NCBI GenBank assembly: GCA_032718475.1
Contig: JAUCBJ010009163.1
Location: forward strand, 1-64,000
DNA length: 64,000 nt
Source: Nemertoderma westbladi
Taxonomy: Eukaryota; Xenacoelomorpha; Nemertodermatida; Nemertodermatidae
Reading direction: 5' to 3'
The notes below the pieces were generated by a model. The model was given only the letters and a program-made list of their open reading frames with translations, searched no databases and had not been told where the DNA came from. The translations under genes were made by a program, and so were the position numbers. This document shows positions 38,817 to 49,202 of this stretch, piece by piece. The number at the start of each line of letters is the position of its first letter. Position 1 is the stretch's first letter.

Positions 38817-40347
38817 TTTAATTTCCAATACTGGTGTTGACGAAAAGTTATAATTGGAGGGGGGTGCATGTTGATTGAAAGGCTGTTACCTTGACGATCC
38901 AAATGAGAGTTCAAATGGGTCTGTATCTCTATATACAGCCGCGGTGGTCTGCATACTAAGTAATCGGGTTTATTGTAGAATTAATTGATTTAATTCTAAT
39001 TGATTTAATTTGTAATTTTTTTTTTCAATACTGCTGCAGGAGAGGTAACAGTTTAAGTTCTATTTATATATTATCATTATTTATGAATTTTCTTCTGTTT
39101 TGGGTTCATTTTCTTTCACTTTTAACACTAAATGCAAGACTATATTTACAATGCAGGGCTACATACAGTACTTAAATACAACATTAAACAACAAAATAAA
39201 TTAACTTTATATTTATCAACCCGCAATATTTTTCAAATTCAATCGAATACTAAGGAAATTGGTGTGATCATAATTATACACTTTTTTTTACTACTGGTCT
39301 GGCAGGATATTTCCCCTTTTCTTTACTACACAATGTTTAGCACTACTTAACCACCTCCATCTCATATTTGGATTTTGGAATATAATCTCGAGATCTCATT
39401 GGAACTATCAACTTTATCTCCAGATTCCGAAACCGTTTTTAGCCCGTTTTCTATTTAGATGCAATACCGTAGCGACACCTAGCGGTTAATCGCTGCAAAT
39501 AAGCTGTATAAAACATGGTGACCGAACATGCCGTTAGGCGTTCTCGAATTAGCGCACGTCCAGCTAGGTGACGGCTTTGTAGCTAAATCTAAATCGGGGC
39601 TTAAATTCGACCGAGAATTGCGTGGCTAATTCGGTAGTGACACATCTAGGATCTTTTTAACGGCTTGATAAAGCGAAATAACTAGAAAAATTAGAAACCC
39701 GCCCAGGTCAGTACCGGTAGTAAGAAAACTATGTCGAACTTCCATCATTAGGAATGGAAGTTTTCCGGATATATGATTTATGGAGGAATTTTCCGATGGC
39801 CATTATGAAGGAATAACTTTTTTATATAGTATAATACAGAATTGAAGCAGTATTATTATTATTTTTATGTATTATTTTATGACTTTCTAGAACACTGAAA
39901 TTTAAGTATAAATTTAGATCCTGTTGTAATACTCACGAATTAATTTAAATATCGCTGTACAGCTCTGTTTGTAAATAAATGTGAATTTCTCAATTGCGTT
40001 TGATAACTGGCAGATTGATTTATATTTCAGTTTTAGTTTATTTCAGTTATTATAGTTATAAACGAAAAATTATTAAAATCGTAAACTTTTCAAGAAAATT
40101 TCAGGTGTTTCCGGACTGTCATCGTTTGTAATATTATGGAAGACCTTGATGGCCTAAGTAAAACAAAACTGGGACTAAGTGCATGGTACATGAGAGTCTA
40201 CTGCGGTATGGGACCTACTGCGGTACATGGCCTATTTGCTTCATAGTATTAGAATCAGGTTATATTTTGTAGAATGTAATTAGATGTTCTAGTTTAAATT
40301 GTTCTTTTAATAACACTAATAAATAATTTTTATTAATTTACTTTCAG
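38817..40347. other. Host DNA upstream of the visible Ly6 exons
   Basis: A+T-rich, no firm gene. An ATG at 39083 opens a hydrophobic, signal-peptide-like stretch (MNFLLFWVHFLSLLTLNA), but no phase-0 splice donor follows it before the stop at about 39175, so it is only a candidate first exon. A short hairpin (AACTTCCAT/ATGGAAGTT) lies near 39739-39764. Confidence 0.5.
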
Positions 40348-40464
40348 TTTGTACAATACTGCTACGTATGCGAAGAAGAAGGTAATTCAATCGAGAATTC
40401 CTGCTCCTCTTCTGGGATCGAGTTGGAACGTTGTACTGCTGATACTAACTTTCAGGGATGTTGG
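40348..40464 (+). CDS. Ly6/uPAR-like protein, exon encoding the first Cys cluster
   Basis: A good acceptor (pyrimidine-rich, ending CTTTCAG at 40341-40347) opens 39 codons starting FVQYCYVCEEEGN, with the Ly6 opening C-x2-C and further Cys at the usual spacings (NSCSSS, ERCTAD, GCW). The exon ends after TGG at 40464; the donor is GTCAGT, weaker than consensus. Phase 0 matches the next exon at 42594. The upstream signal-peptide exon is not identified. Three-finger proteins of this family are secreted or GPI-anchored and act in adhesion or receptor modulation. This is the only likely host gene in the window. Confidence 0.75.
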
Positions 40465-42593
40465 GTCAGTGAATTACTTATAATATGAACCTAATTTACC
40501 TTACATACCTTCCATTACACGAAGTAGGAACTTCGCGCAACACGTGTCATAAACTTATATTAAGTGTCAACTCGAAATAAGCAAAGTATAAGCAGATATC
40601 CGCTAATCACTTATACACCCCAAGCGGCAGACTGGGTTACTGCGGACGGTTTAATACCCCAGAAATACTCGGCCGTCGGCCTGGTGTCTAGAATATAGTT
40701 AGTTAGTTAGTTATTATTGACCTGCATGAGGTCCAATGGATTTAAATATACGCTTTTACTGACACTGACAGACCAAACACTCTCATAATATAAATAAGGA
40801 CCGGTTAAATGTTGCGAATCCTAAAAAGGTACCAGCCGCGGCACTCTTGAAAACATAAGAGAATAACACCAATCAAGATCAAAATAATGTGTATATACTA
40901 ATAGAGAACTCAAACGTTACGTACAAATAAATTAGTAATTAGAGTTAGAAAAATATATCGCTTACTTAATAATAAAGGTTCTAAATCAAAATACAATAAA
41001 TTACAATAAAATATCTAAATTTCTAACACTTAACAGTTCATATGTATATGTTTGGAATGTATTGGAACACTAGATAGTTCTGTGGATGGGGACGTGTATT
41101 CTAATGATAATCTATTTCTAAATTGGATCAATAAAAGGGCAAACGCAAATATCATTTGATTCAGATTGAGGCGAGCCACGCATGCAAATACGTCGTTCAT
41201 AAAGGACTCGATTCCATCTCCCTATTTCTACACTTTGATTGGTCGACCGAAGACGGAACCTGGTCCGCGCTTTGCGATGTGATTCGTAGATATCCAGCTG
41301 CGGCCGTGTATAAATGGTTGACGTCACGAGTGAAGGATTAAATGATTTGTAAACCATATTTCTAGTTGATCCGCTTATAAACACTCGGTTGTGTAGTTCG
41401 GACAGCTTCGTGTGGGTTGGGTCATCTTGTCAGTTTAAATGGCCTGAGATGACCCTACCCATTGGGGTCCAGCTTCGCAAACGAACTCAATCACGAAAAC
41501 TGCGGGTCTGTGCAAGTTTCTCCTAGCCTTGAGTTTACCCAAAAGATTTCGTTGGCTAGTCAGAAACATTGGCCAAGGCTCCCGTTAACCAGATTCAATG
41601 TACAATAATATCTCTATAAGTGTTGTTACGCACACATAAAGCAGCGCACAGTAGATTATTGTAATGTACTACAATAGCGGGAGCGGCGTTGCCTATCTAC
41701 GTATCAGATCCATAACAGATTGCCGATATCAATGTGGCACAAAAAACTTTCAGTTTCACACCTGTACAAATTGTTAAATACATTTATATCGTGTTTCTCA
41801 TCAGAAGTGATTTTACCAATAACCATAATTTTGTTTTTTTATGGTTTATAATCATTCCCGACTATGCACAAAAATCTAATAATATACCACGTTTTTTTAC
41901 ACAACGGTCACGGCTGGTTGCTAAAATTATAGAGTCATCGATAAGAATTAGAGAGTGCAGCGAATCTGAAAAGCCATCTGGGGTACAAAGCCGTAGCATT
42001 CGTACATATAAACGGGTTTATACATAAAGGTGAATAAAAAACAGCTACTGGGTGAAGCTTGTAGAACTCCTATGTTGGTGCTTATATAAATGGAACCTAG
42101 AATACTCTTAGCGCCAGAATATAAACATACAATGTGGTAAGCATCCTGCCACCGCATCACTGGAGCTTTTGCCGATGTAAATTCCAAGTTAAATATTATA
42201 TAGCCGCCTCCGCTTTACAGGGCATTTCGTTCGCCATGAAGACCAACCAGTGCATAATCTTGTGCTTTGGCAGCCCCATGGAGAAAATAATCATGGTTGA
42301 CTAGACAGCCAATGACTTTCTTGAAAAGCCTCTTAAAGGACACTTTCCTTGAAGATGCGGATGATCTTGCAAATATGATGTGTGATAGGGAGTTGTGGCG
42401 GCGCAATTTTATCGACAAGCCGGCACATTTGAAATTGTGCTAATAATTTGAGTGGACCTGATCATTAGGTTTAGTAATAATTAAATATACGTACATACAT
42501 AGATACATACATACATATACACCATTATGCATTGCATATAGTAGCAACTACATGTTTATAGTGAATAAATATTGAATAACTAATAATTCCCAG
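40465..42593 (+). other. Intron of the Ly6-like gene
   Basis: Starts GTCAGT, ends AATTCCCAG. It holds a promoter-like segment (41238-41326: ATTGG, TATAAA at 41309, TGACGTCA at 41319), a second TATA near 41374, and a possible decayed LINE fragment near 42310-42410 (plus-strand words like ADDLA...DRELWRR). No firm gene. Confidence 0.6.
41238..41326 (+). promoter_or_regulatory. Promoter-like segment in the intron
   Basis: ATTGG (inverted CCAAT) near 41238, TATAAA at 41309-41314 and the palindrome TGACGTCA (CRE) at 41319-41326. The CRE after the TATA is unusual. No transcript can be assigned; it may be an internal promoter or part of an unrecognised repeat. Confidence 0.3.
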
Positions 42594-42890
42594 GTCGGTA
42601 AACGTGGAACTCTGAACGCCACTAGCGGAGAGGTGACTGTCGTCTACTACAGACAGTGCGGCGGTATCTGTACTGACCATTACGTTGTGCACGAGGGAAC
42701 TGTTGACGTCACTCGTTGCTATGAGACCTTCGACAAGAACGGAAACGCTATTGGATACGAGTGTTTGGCGTGTTGCCGGGGCGACCAATGTAATTCATTC
42801 GCATTCTCAGGAACAACCCGGACTGTTACGGAAACTAATGGAATTATTCTTTATTTTTTTGTGATGTTGATTTTCAATATTTCGCAGTAA
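42594..42890 (+). CDS. Ly6/uPAR-like protein, last coding exon with GPI signal
   Basis: Acceptor CCCAG at 42589-42593. It encodes 98 residues: VGKRGTLNATSG (N-glycosylation site N-A-T), VVYYRQCGGICTDHY, RCYETF, YECLACCRGDQCN (the Ly6 signature C-C-x-x-D-x-C-N) and a hydrophobic end GIILYFFVMLIFNIS, typical of a GPI-anchor signal. TAA at 42888-42890. With the earlier exon this gives about 137 residues, usual for Ly6 proteins. An AATAAA at 43030-43035 supplies a polyadenylation signal 140 bp on. Confidence 0.85.
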   Translation, partial: VGKRGTLNATSGEVTVVYYRQCGGICTDHYVVHEGTVDVTRCYETFDKNGNAIGYECLACCRGDQCNSFAFSGTTRTVTETNGIILYFFVMLIFNISQ

Positions 42891-43029
42891 ACTATTGTAT
42901 ACTGATATGTGATTTACTTTGGCAATAATGTAGCTTTCGTCGGACTGTTATATCTTTATGGATCTAAAAAGATTATTTAATGTGATATAAATAGTCAACA
43001 GAAACAACGGATTAAATAATAATTAATAT

Positions 43030-43035
43030 AATAAA
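43030..43035 (+). terminator. Polyadenylation signal of the Ly6-like gene
   Basis: AATAAA 140 bp after the stop codon in an A+T-rich 3' UTR. Confidence 0.6.
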
Positions 43036-43589
43036 ATATTGTAAATCCCACCATCTTTTTTGTTTATTTGACCCGAAACTAGGTTGTCCGTCTCACATAT
43101 CCTGGGACCTATCCAATAAAACTACATCCATAATTGATATCGATAAGTCCAATCCTGTCAGTCAGTCAGTGGTCATCGAGAGTCAGCAGGGAAAACCTAA
43201 AAATTACATGATTCCAATCTACATAAGCAGTTTGAGTAAATCCCGTATGGGCTATTTGAAAGAAATTGTAGAAATTAAATATACTGTTTGGTCCTGCTTA
43301 CTTAATTCTTATTTAATTGTATATTTCAGAATAATTTTTAGAGAATAATAATTTTTAATTTTTTTCATTTGTTCAATTGGATAATATTCCGACTCGTCTA
43401 CACGTTTTGTACCCCAGATTTAAAATAAATTATATTACTGTAATATTAAGGAAGAATTAGTGATTTAATTTATTTTGCATAAATTATGCTAATTAGGTCC
43501 AAATTTGAAAAAAATTAAACTTTGAGCCACAACGAGCAACAATGGGGAACAATAATAATACACATCCTGACTATTTGATAATGGATAAA
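43036..43589. other. Intergenic host DNA
   Basis: A+T-rich, no coding or RNA feature seen. Confidence 0.6.
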
Positions 43590-43735
43590 CAGTAACTACA
43601 ATATGTAGCAGTAACTACAGTAACAGTAACTATAATACACTAACTACAGTAACAGTAACTATAATACAGTAACTACAGTAACAGTAACTATAATACAGTA
43701 ACTACAGTAACAGTAACTATAATACAGTTACTTAA
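43590..43735 (+). repeat. Tandem repeat of CAGTAACTA units
   Basis: About four copies of a roughly 33-bp unit composed of AGTAACTACAGTAAC and AGTAACTATAATAC. Confidence 0.85.
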
Positions 43736-43777
43736 CAGTACATCACTATGTAGATTAAAGATTCATTATACAGTATA

Positions 43778-44693
43778 CACCATGTCCCAGAATATAGTGT
43801 CGTAATTCAGTGACACGGCCCCCCCCCCCCCCCCCCCCCCCTAATTTTTCTACAAATCTTAATGAGATTGCATGAAATTTGAAACAGAGATAGTTTCACC
43901 TCCCGACCACTGACTGGGTGAGCCAGAATTTTTATTTTTGCTTTCAATCTTTAGTTACAAGCGTTTAAAAAAGTGTCTCCAGCGATATTACACCAGTTAC
44001 ACCGCAGTTATTCTTCTACCTTATAGCTGTTTGTTGGTACCAATGGAAAGCTGGTCATGCAAGGATTCCAAATATGTAACACAATTTGAATTTCGTTGAA
44101 AAATAGCTGAGATATGGGCGTTCAAATGTTGCATGGTTTTGCACAGGCGCGAGGCTATTTTAATCTATTTTATAAATAAACCATATTCTGGAACATTTTT
44201 AAATGTATGAATAGCTACATAATAGTATGATTAAAAATGTAATGTTGCCCAGCTACGTATTTGGATAAACAAAATATTCCAGATTATGATGTATTTATTA
44301 AATAGAATAAAATAGCCTCGCATAGGTGCATAACCATGCAAAATTTGAACGCCCATATCTCCGCTATTTTTCATCGAAATTCAAATTGTGTTACATATTT
44401 GGAATCCTTGCAGGGTCAGCTTTCCATTGGTACCAACAAACAGCTATAAGGTAGAAGAATAACTGCGGTGTAACTGGTGTAATATCGCTGGAGACACTTT
44501 TTTAAACGCTTGTAGCTAAAGATTGAAAGCAAAAATAAAAATTCTGGCTCACCCAGTCATTGGTCGGGAGGTGAAACTATCTCTGTTTCAAATTTCATGC
44601 AATCTCATTAAGATTTGTAGAAAAATTAGGGGTGGGGGGGGGGGGGGGGGGGGGGCGTCACTGAATTACGACACTATATTCTGGGACATGGTG
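43778..44693. mobile_element. Palindromic (foldback) MITE with TA target duplication
   Basis: Two arms of about 440 bp run from CACCATGTCCCAGAAT at 43778 inward and from its reverse complement ending at 44693. TA at 43776-43777 and 44694-44695 fits a Tc1/mariner-type insertion. The arms include C23 at 43819-43841 and G22 at 44634-44655 as mirror partners. The centre is near 44236. No coding capacity, so it must have moved with a transposase in trans. Confidence 0.85.
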
Positions 44694-44760
44694 TAATGTA
44701 ATAGTAATTTATACTAAACATCATATCCTGCAATTGTTGTCGTTATTGAGGCGCCACCGA

Positions 44761-45100
44761 CCCCCCCCCCCCCACCAAAAAAAAAACAAAAAAAAATTTA
44801 CGCAATGCCGGTAGGCAACTTTTTTGTCGAAACGAATCTTTTTGCCGAAACGCGAATTTTTTGACGAATCGCGAATGTTGCCGAAACGCAAATTTTATTT
44901 CTGAATCGCGTCTTTTTGCCAAATTGCGACTTTTTATTGCGACTTTTTTTGCCGAAACGCAAATATTTTGCCTAAACGCAAATTGTATTGCTGAATCGTG
45001 ACTTTTTCCAAATTGCGACTTTTTGCCGAAATGCATCTTTTTTGCCGAAACGTAACGTTATTGCCGAATCACGACTCTTGCCGAACGCAACCGTTGCCAT
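44761..45100. repeat. Minisatellite with TTTTTGCCGAAACGC units
   Basis: Degenerate copies of an 18-24-bp unit (TTTTTGCCGAAACGCAAA and variants with AATCGCGA) after a C/A-rich stretch. Minus-strand ORFs here (Phe-Arg-Gln-Lys repeats) are translations of the repeat. Confidence 0.85.
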
Positions 45101-45957
45101 AACGCGGTGTATCTGTCTGTGACCGATAATCATAAGAATGTAATTTAATGTGATAACTAACACACAGTGATATCTACTTAGTTACTAATAATTGTTCTAT
45201 AAAGGTTTTAATACTTGCCGCCTTTGATTGCCTTTATGAGACTTTATTTATTGCATCAGCTCTTTTCCTTTCGCCAGTAAATCCAACGGACGCCTGCGAG
45301 AATGAAGGGAAGTTGTAGCACATCGAGTGTGGGTTAGATATTTCCTTATGTTAGCGTATTCAATTCCGCTAGCAAGCCCCATAAAGTGAGCTTTAGGCAA
45401 TATTGGGAACACGAGGTTGATATCCAATATCAACCTCGTATCACCCCAATAAAGTGGGGACAAGAAAACCCCAGAGGACATACGCACAACAGGGGTCAGG
45501 GGTTACACCCCTGAGAGAGAGAGGGAATAACAGGAGCAACGGGAAACACTCCAGGGAAGGTAAAGGGGCGACAATTAGGATATTAGCCAATAGGGGGGAA
45601 GCATCGACTGGGTAGAGCAATATGGCCATCTGTGCAATATATTACCGGTCCATGCATTATTTCATTCACTTGTAGTAAGTCAGCTAGTTAGGACAGTAGC
45701 GGAACTCTAGTTACCGTCTCTGTCTCCGTCTACTGCCATACAATATATCATTTACTGGTACATTATACACCATTCTCTTCAACCGTGCTGTAACCTATCA
45801 TTGATTATACTATATGCATCGATCAACCAACAATCGAACTCTCTTTATATCTTTCACACACGGCGGGGACGCGTAAGCTAGAAACCAAAACCGGATAAAC
45901 CGGGATCCTCCGTAGATCCCGTCACAGTAACTAGAACGACTACTGCCTGGCTACAAG
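45101..45957 (+). other. Presumed LTR/leader of retroelement E4
   Basis: Non-coding DNA before the E4 gag. No second copy is in the window, so no LTR edge can be set. It holds a perfect hairpin at 45411-45439 (ACGAGGTTGATAT, loop CCA, ATATCAACCTCGT). Confidence 0.4.
45411..45439. repeat. Perfect 13-bp hairpin
   Basis: Two 13-base arms with a 3-base loop. The function is unknown; in a retroelement leader it could be a packaging or dimerisation structure. Confidence 0.8.
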
Positions 45958-46644
45958 ATGAGCCGAATAGGAGAGACGACACCGCCGCGGACCCCGGACG
46001 GCGATCTAACGATCCGAGAGGCCACAACACGATGGTATAGGCCCACGACACCGGACCCATCGCCAAAGGGTGACCCGGTGATCCAACACGAGGGGAGCCG
46101 TCTACAACTAGAGGACGAGTCGGGAGGAGAGAGAGACGAGTCAACACACGACGGCGGTCGACGTGCCAGTGTCGCTGGCCAGCCACAGGCCGAGGGCGAC
46201 GGACGGCCCACCGGAACGGCGATGGTGGGGCCGCCGGTACGACGCTGGACCCAGAGAGATAGAGGAGATGTCAGCGATCGACTTCGACGGGCCTACAACG
46301 CGACCCGGAAACTACTTAAGGAGGCCAAAGAGGGGGCCCAGATAAACGAGGTAAACTTGAAGAAAAGACTAGGTGAGTCGAACGAACACTTTGACTATCT
46401 AAAGCGTTTTGGGCAGGGAGAACTAGCCAGCGAGAGAGCGAGAGGGGTTGCCACCGAACTGTTTGAACTATGGGAATGTAGGGGTATGGAACCTAGCATA
46501 GTGTACGTAGGGCCATACTTAGTCGATGCCCGGGGAATAAAATTAGTAGGTTGGAGGAAACCACAGGAGGGCGAATCCGAGGTTAACCCCGAGGATTCGG
46601 TCTCGTCGGTCGGAGAAAGTTCCGGAAAAAGGGGGGGGGGTTAG
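45958..46644 (+). CDS. E4 gag-like N-terminal segment
   Basis: 228 residues from ATG (MSRIGETTPPRTPDG): acidic/Arg-rich start, then a helical domain about residues 95-200 (DRLRRAYNATRKLLKEAKEG, YLKRFGQGELASERARGVATELFELWECRG). It ends in a G10 run (46631-46640); the coding sense continues in the next frame at 46643, so the homopolymer marks a frameshift or sequence error. No enzyme motif; placed as gag of a fourth retroelement because of the coiled coil that follows. Confidence 0.6.
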   Translation: MSRIGETTPPRTPDGDLTIREATTRWYRPTTPDPSPKGDPVIQHEGSRLQLEDESGGERDESTHDGGRRASVAGQPQAEGDGRPTGTAMVGPPVRRWTQRDRGDVSDRLRRAYNATRKLLKEAKEGAQINEVNLKKRLGESNEHFDYLKRFGQGELASERARGVATELFELWECRGMEPSIVYVGPYLVDARGIKLVGWRKPQEGESEVNPEDSVSSVGESSGKRGGG

Positions 46645-47327
46645 TAGGACCGGAAGGTGGAGGGAATCCATCACAACCGATAAGTCTGCTACATCCTCCG
46701 TAAAAGAAAGACGGGTGAGGGAAATAAATGCGGCGTGTCATCTTGAACTGATAGCGCAAGACCAGAGAGAAGTAGAGAGACAGTTAGAGGAGGGGAGAGT
46801 GCTATTAGAGAAAGAAATTGAACTTGTTAGAGAGACCGGAGAGAGGGCCGAGAAAGCCGCAAGAAACTTTAGGGAGTGTGAGGAAATAGGGAGGAAGGAA
46901 CAAGAAGAGCGTGAGGCGAGAGAGGAGTGTGAACGTAAAGATCGCGAGGCAGAACGAAAAGAGCGCGAGGCAGAACATAAAGAGCGTGAGGTGGCAAGGG
47001 AGGTGAAACGAATGGAGAGAGTTGAGAGAGAGAGGGATTTGGCCGAGCAGAGCGCGCGGGAGAGTCGGGAGAGAGCAGCAGAGGGGAAGCGTGTGCGGGA
47101 TGGTTTACATGCCCGCCTAGGGGGGCTTATTCAGTACCAAACCAAACAGAAGCGCAGACTGAAAATGGCCCAGATGGGGCTGTCAGAGAGTGACGCTGGC
47201 TCGAGTGCTTTCGAGGAGCCAAGGGTCGAGGAAACATTTATTAATACCCCACTTACAGGGACCGCACGACAGACCCGAGACTGGTGTAACCGTAAGGGCG
47301 GGGGGGTAATAATAATGATACAGTAGA
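46643..47327 (+). CDS. E4 gag coiled-coil segment
   Basis: Open from 46643; first ATG-type start near 46715. Long charged coiled coil (EREAREECERKDREAE repeats, residues about 60-150), then LHARLGGLIQYQTK and an acidic patch. The same type of coiled coil is found upstream of the capsid in E1-E3, so E4 is probably also BEL/Pao. At a G7 run (47300-47306) the sense moves back to the first frame and goes on as an Asn-rich stretch to 47492. Confidence 0.6.
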
Positions 47328-47492
47328 CAACGTTAATATTAATAGTACCGTACTAGATAATTCTAATCAAACCTTTATTGCAGGAAATAATATTTTGCCC
47401 GACAGTAGTAATTTAAATCCGAATGATTCTAATATTAATGTAGAAAATAATTCAAATAATTTAAATCTAAGTCCGAATTTACAAAATAATTC
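47305..47492 (+). pseudogene. E4 gag, Asn-rich continuation cut by E2
   Basis: Open in the frame of 45958-46644 without stops and rich in Asn, Ser and Leu. It is cut at 47493 by the E2 LTR. Its other half would lie beyond the right end of the window. Confidence 0.5.
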
Positions 47493-47618
47493 TATAGAAT
47501 TATATTCCCTAAATGCCGTGGATTTCCAAAATTTTATTTTATTCGAATTAACTTTGTAAAGATTGCTTTGAGTTCTCATTAGTATTGGTTCTATCTATTG
47601 TACATCTATCGGTCAAGT

Positions 47619-47693
47619 GGTTCAGTAGCTCAGTTGGTAGAGCGTTGGAAATTATAAGTGTAGTAGGTATCGAGTTCGAATCCTAGTAAGTGC
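47619..47693 (+). ncRNA. tRNA-like sequence with A and B boxes in the E2 LTR
   Basis: TAGCTCAGTTGG at 47626-47637 matches the Pol III A box, and the D arm GCTC/GAGC is perfect. GAGTTCGAATCC at 47672-47683 is a good B box at tRNA spacing. Acceptor, anticodon and T stems do not pair, so it is not a working tRNA. It may be a tRNA-derived SINE head or an internal Pol III promoter. Present in both LTRs (also 62416-62490). Confidence 0.6.
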
Positions 47694-47861
47694 GAATTAT
47701 TTTTTGTGCAGAATTTCAACTCATTTAAATTAACCGCTACAAATTAATTGCATTTATCTGTACCAATGAGGCTGTAGTTATTTGATTGTAACCAATGTCG
47801 TGCAAGTTATATATTAGCTGGACCAATAGCTATCTTTAAAACCTTGTTAGAACCCATAGAA

Positions 47862-47883
47862 CAATCGAGAATTTTCTCGATTG
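47862..47883 (+). promoter_or_regulatory. Perfect inverted repeat with heat-shock-element core
   Basis: CAATCGAGAA, two T, TTCTCGATTG; its centre AGAATTTTCT fits nGAAnnTTCn. It ends 18 bp before the TATA box. Heat-shock control is an inference. Confidence 0.45.
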
Positions 47884-47901
47884 ATTGCGGCACAAATTTA
47901 G

Positions 47902-47909
47902 TATATAAA
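47902..47909 (+). promoter_or_regulatory. E2 LTR TATA box
   Basis: TATATAAA, about 30 bp before a CATTAGTACT start region; same in the 3' LTR. Confidence 0.65.
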
Positions 47910-48032
47910 GGTGCGATTTCGTTCATTAGTACTACTATTCAATCAATCTCAATCTCACTTGCTGATCTACCTTAACTTTCTGTCTTATTTCAGATTACAT
48001 TGTTTATTGTATAATAGTTATTATATCTTTGT

Positions 48033-48038
48033 AATAAA
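48033..48038 (+). terminator. E2 LTR polyadenylation signal AATAAA
   Basis: AATAAA about 100 bp after the presumed start, giving a short R region. Confidence 0.5.
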
Positions 48039-49202
48039 AGTCAGAAATACTAGTCACATCTCAGCTTTTCTATCTGTTTCACTATGGTTTCGCTACGGTG
48101 AACAAACTCAGGGACAGGATGGCCAGCTAGAGATCGGGCCGCAGCAATGAACGGGAACATCACGGGAATGTAGACGAGAGACAACCCGCAATACCATTTA
48201 AAGTTATTCGCCCATCGCCTGAAAGGTTAGACAGCGTTCGATCCTTGCTACCTAAGTATAAGACCAAAAGATCAAAGGTAGACGTAGTGACACGCTGCAA
48301 GCCTAAAATTACATCATAGGGACTGTACTGTCTTGATCAGGGAAAACCGCAGTAGACCTTCATATTCCTACGGGGGGGAGGGAGAGAGCATAAGCAGATA
48401 CTAGTACGCAGATAGGACGTAGGCACACCGGTACAAGGCATACACATTGGTTAGGGTGCAGCAAACTGTACGCTTAACTCTTGCTAAGTACAGGTGTGTG
48501 TGCGACTATTTGCCGTACAACGGTGTCCAGTGCATTAGAACTTGTAGGCTAGGGGGGTTGCTGTGTTTTCACCTGAATTGGGATTGTACCGTTCAGGCGG
48601 TAGGGCAGTTTACGCTAGGCGCAAAATAAATTGAGGCTATCAGGGATATACTAACATCTACCGTGTCCCCGCCAACGCCCTAATAGGAAGTTACCCGGAC
48701 TACCTGGGTGACTAAAATTCTAGATAGGAGCCAGGATAGCTATTAGTACCCGTACGCCTACAGTAGTAAACTAACACATCTCTTCTTAGTATCAGGGACC
48801 TGGTACCTAAAATTGCCGAATTCTGGGCGTAGTATTAACCTTATGCCTGAATTTGAGTCCTGGAAATACGCAAGAGGGGAAGGAACCTTATCATTCGTGA
48901 GTATTGGACCTACAAGTTATAAAATTAGAATATTCGTAAAATGCACACCGTACCCAGTAATTATATATGTGAAGGAGCAAAACTGCTTTGACCGTTCAGA
49001 ATTAACACGCGCGCGTTAGAAATTATTTACACCTCAAAATATATAAAATTAACTTTCGTCCTTACTGCACTTTGCTCGCTAGTTAGACATCTCCAAATAT
49101 CTGCCTCTATACCTAGCTAGCGTCCCTTTGCCCAACCATATAAATCACACCGCGGCAAAGTATACGAGCCTCTTAGTCCGTCAGTGAGTCAGCCTGATTT
49201 TA

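Larger units (their letters stand above)
47493..49202 (+). repeat. 5' LTR of E2 (minimum extent)
   Basis: Collinear with 62290-64000. The true end lies beyond 49202 because the right copy is cut by the window edge. Includes a tRNA-like stretch, three CCAAT boxes (near 47763, 47791, 47822), a heat-shock-type palindrome, TATA and AATAAA. ORFs at 48447-48629 and 48813-49019 recur in the right LTR and are not genes. Confidence 0.93.

Noticed and set aside
38247-38828. Minus-strand ORF of 193 codons with repeated Cys/His words
   Set aside because: It lies wholly in the E3 LTR and translates its tandem repeat; the shorter version in the other LTR is at 2354-2635.
39083-39175. Signal-peptide-like first exon for the Ly6 gene
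   Set aside because: Hydrophobic start is convincing, but no phase-0 donor follows, so it is not called.
42215-42418. Possible LINE ORF2 tail (ADDLA, DRELWRR words on the plus strand)
   Set aside because: Too short and without other domain support; mentioned only as intron content.
44743-45163. Minus-strand ORFs with FAFRQ/FGKK repeats
   Set aside because: Translation of the TTTTTGCCGAAACGC minisatellite.
47619-47693. Functional tRNA gene
   Set aside because: Only A box, D arm and B box are good; acceptor, anticodon and T stems do not pair.
48447-49019. Two ORFs of 60 and 68 codons
   Set aside because: Inside the E2 LTR and repeated at 63245-63817; no domain, downstream of the LTR AATAAA.
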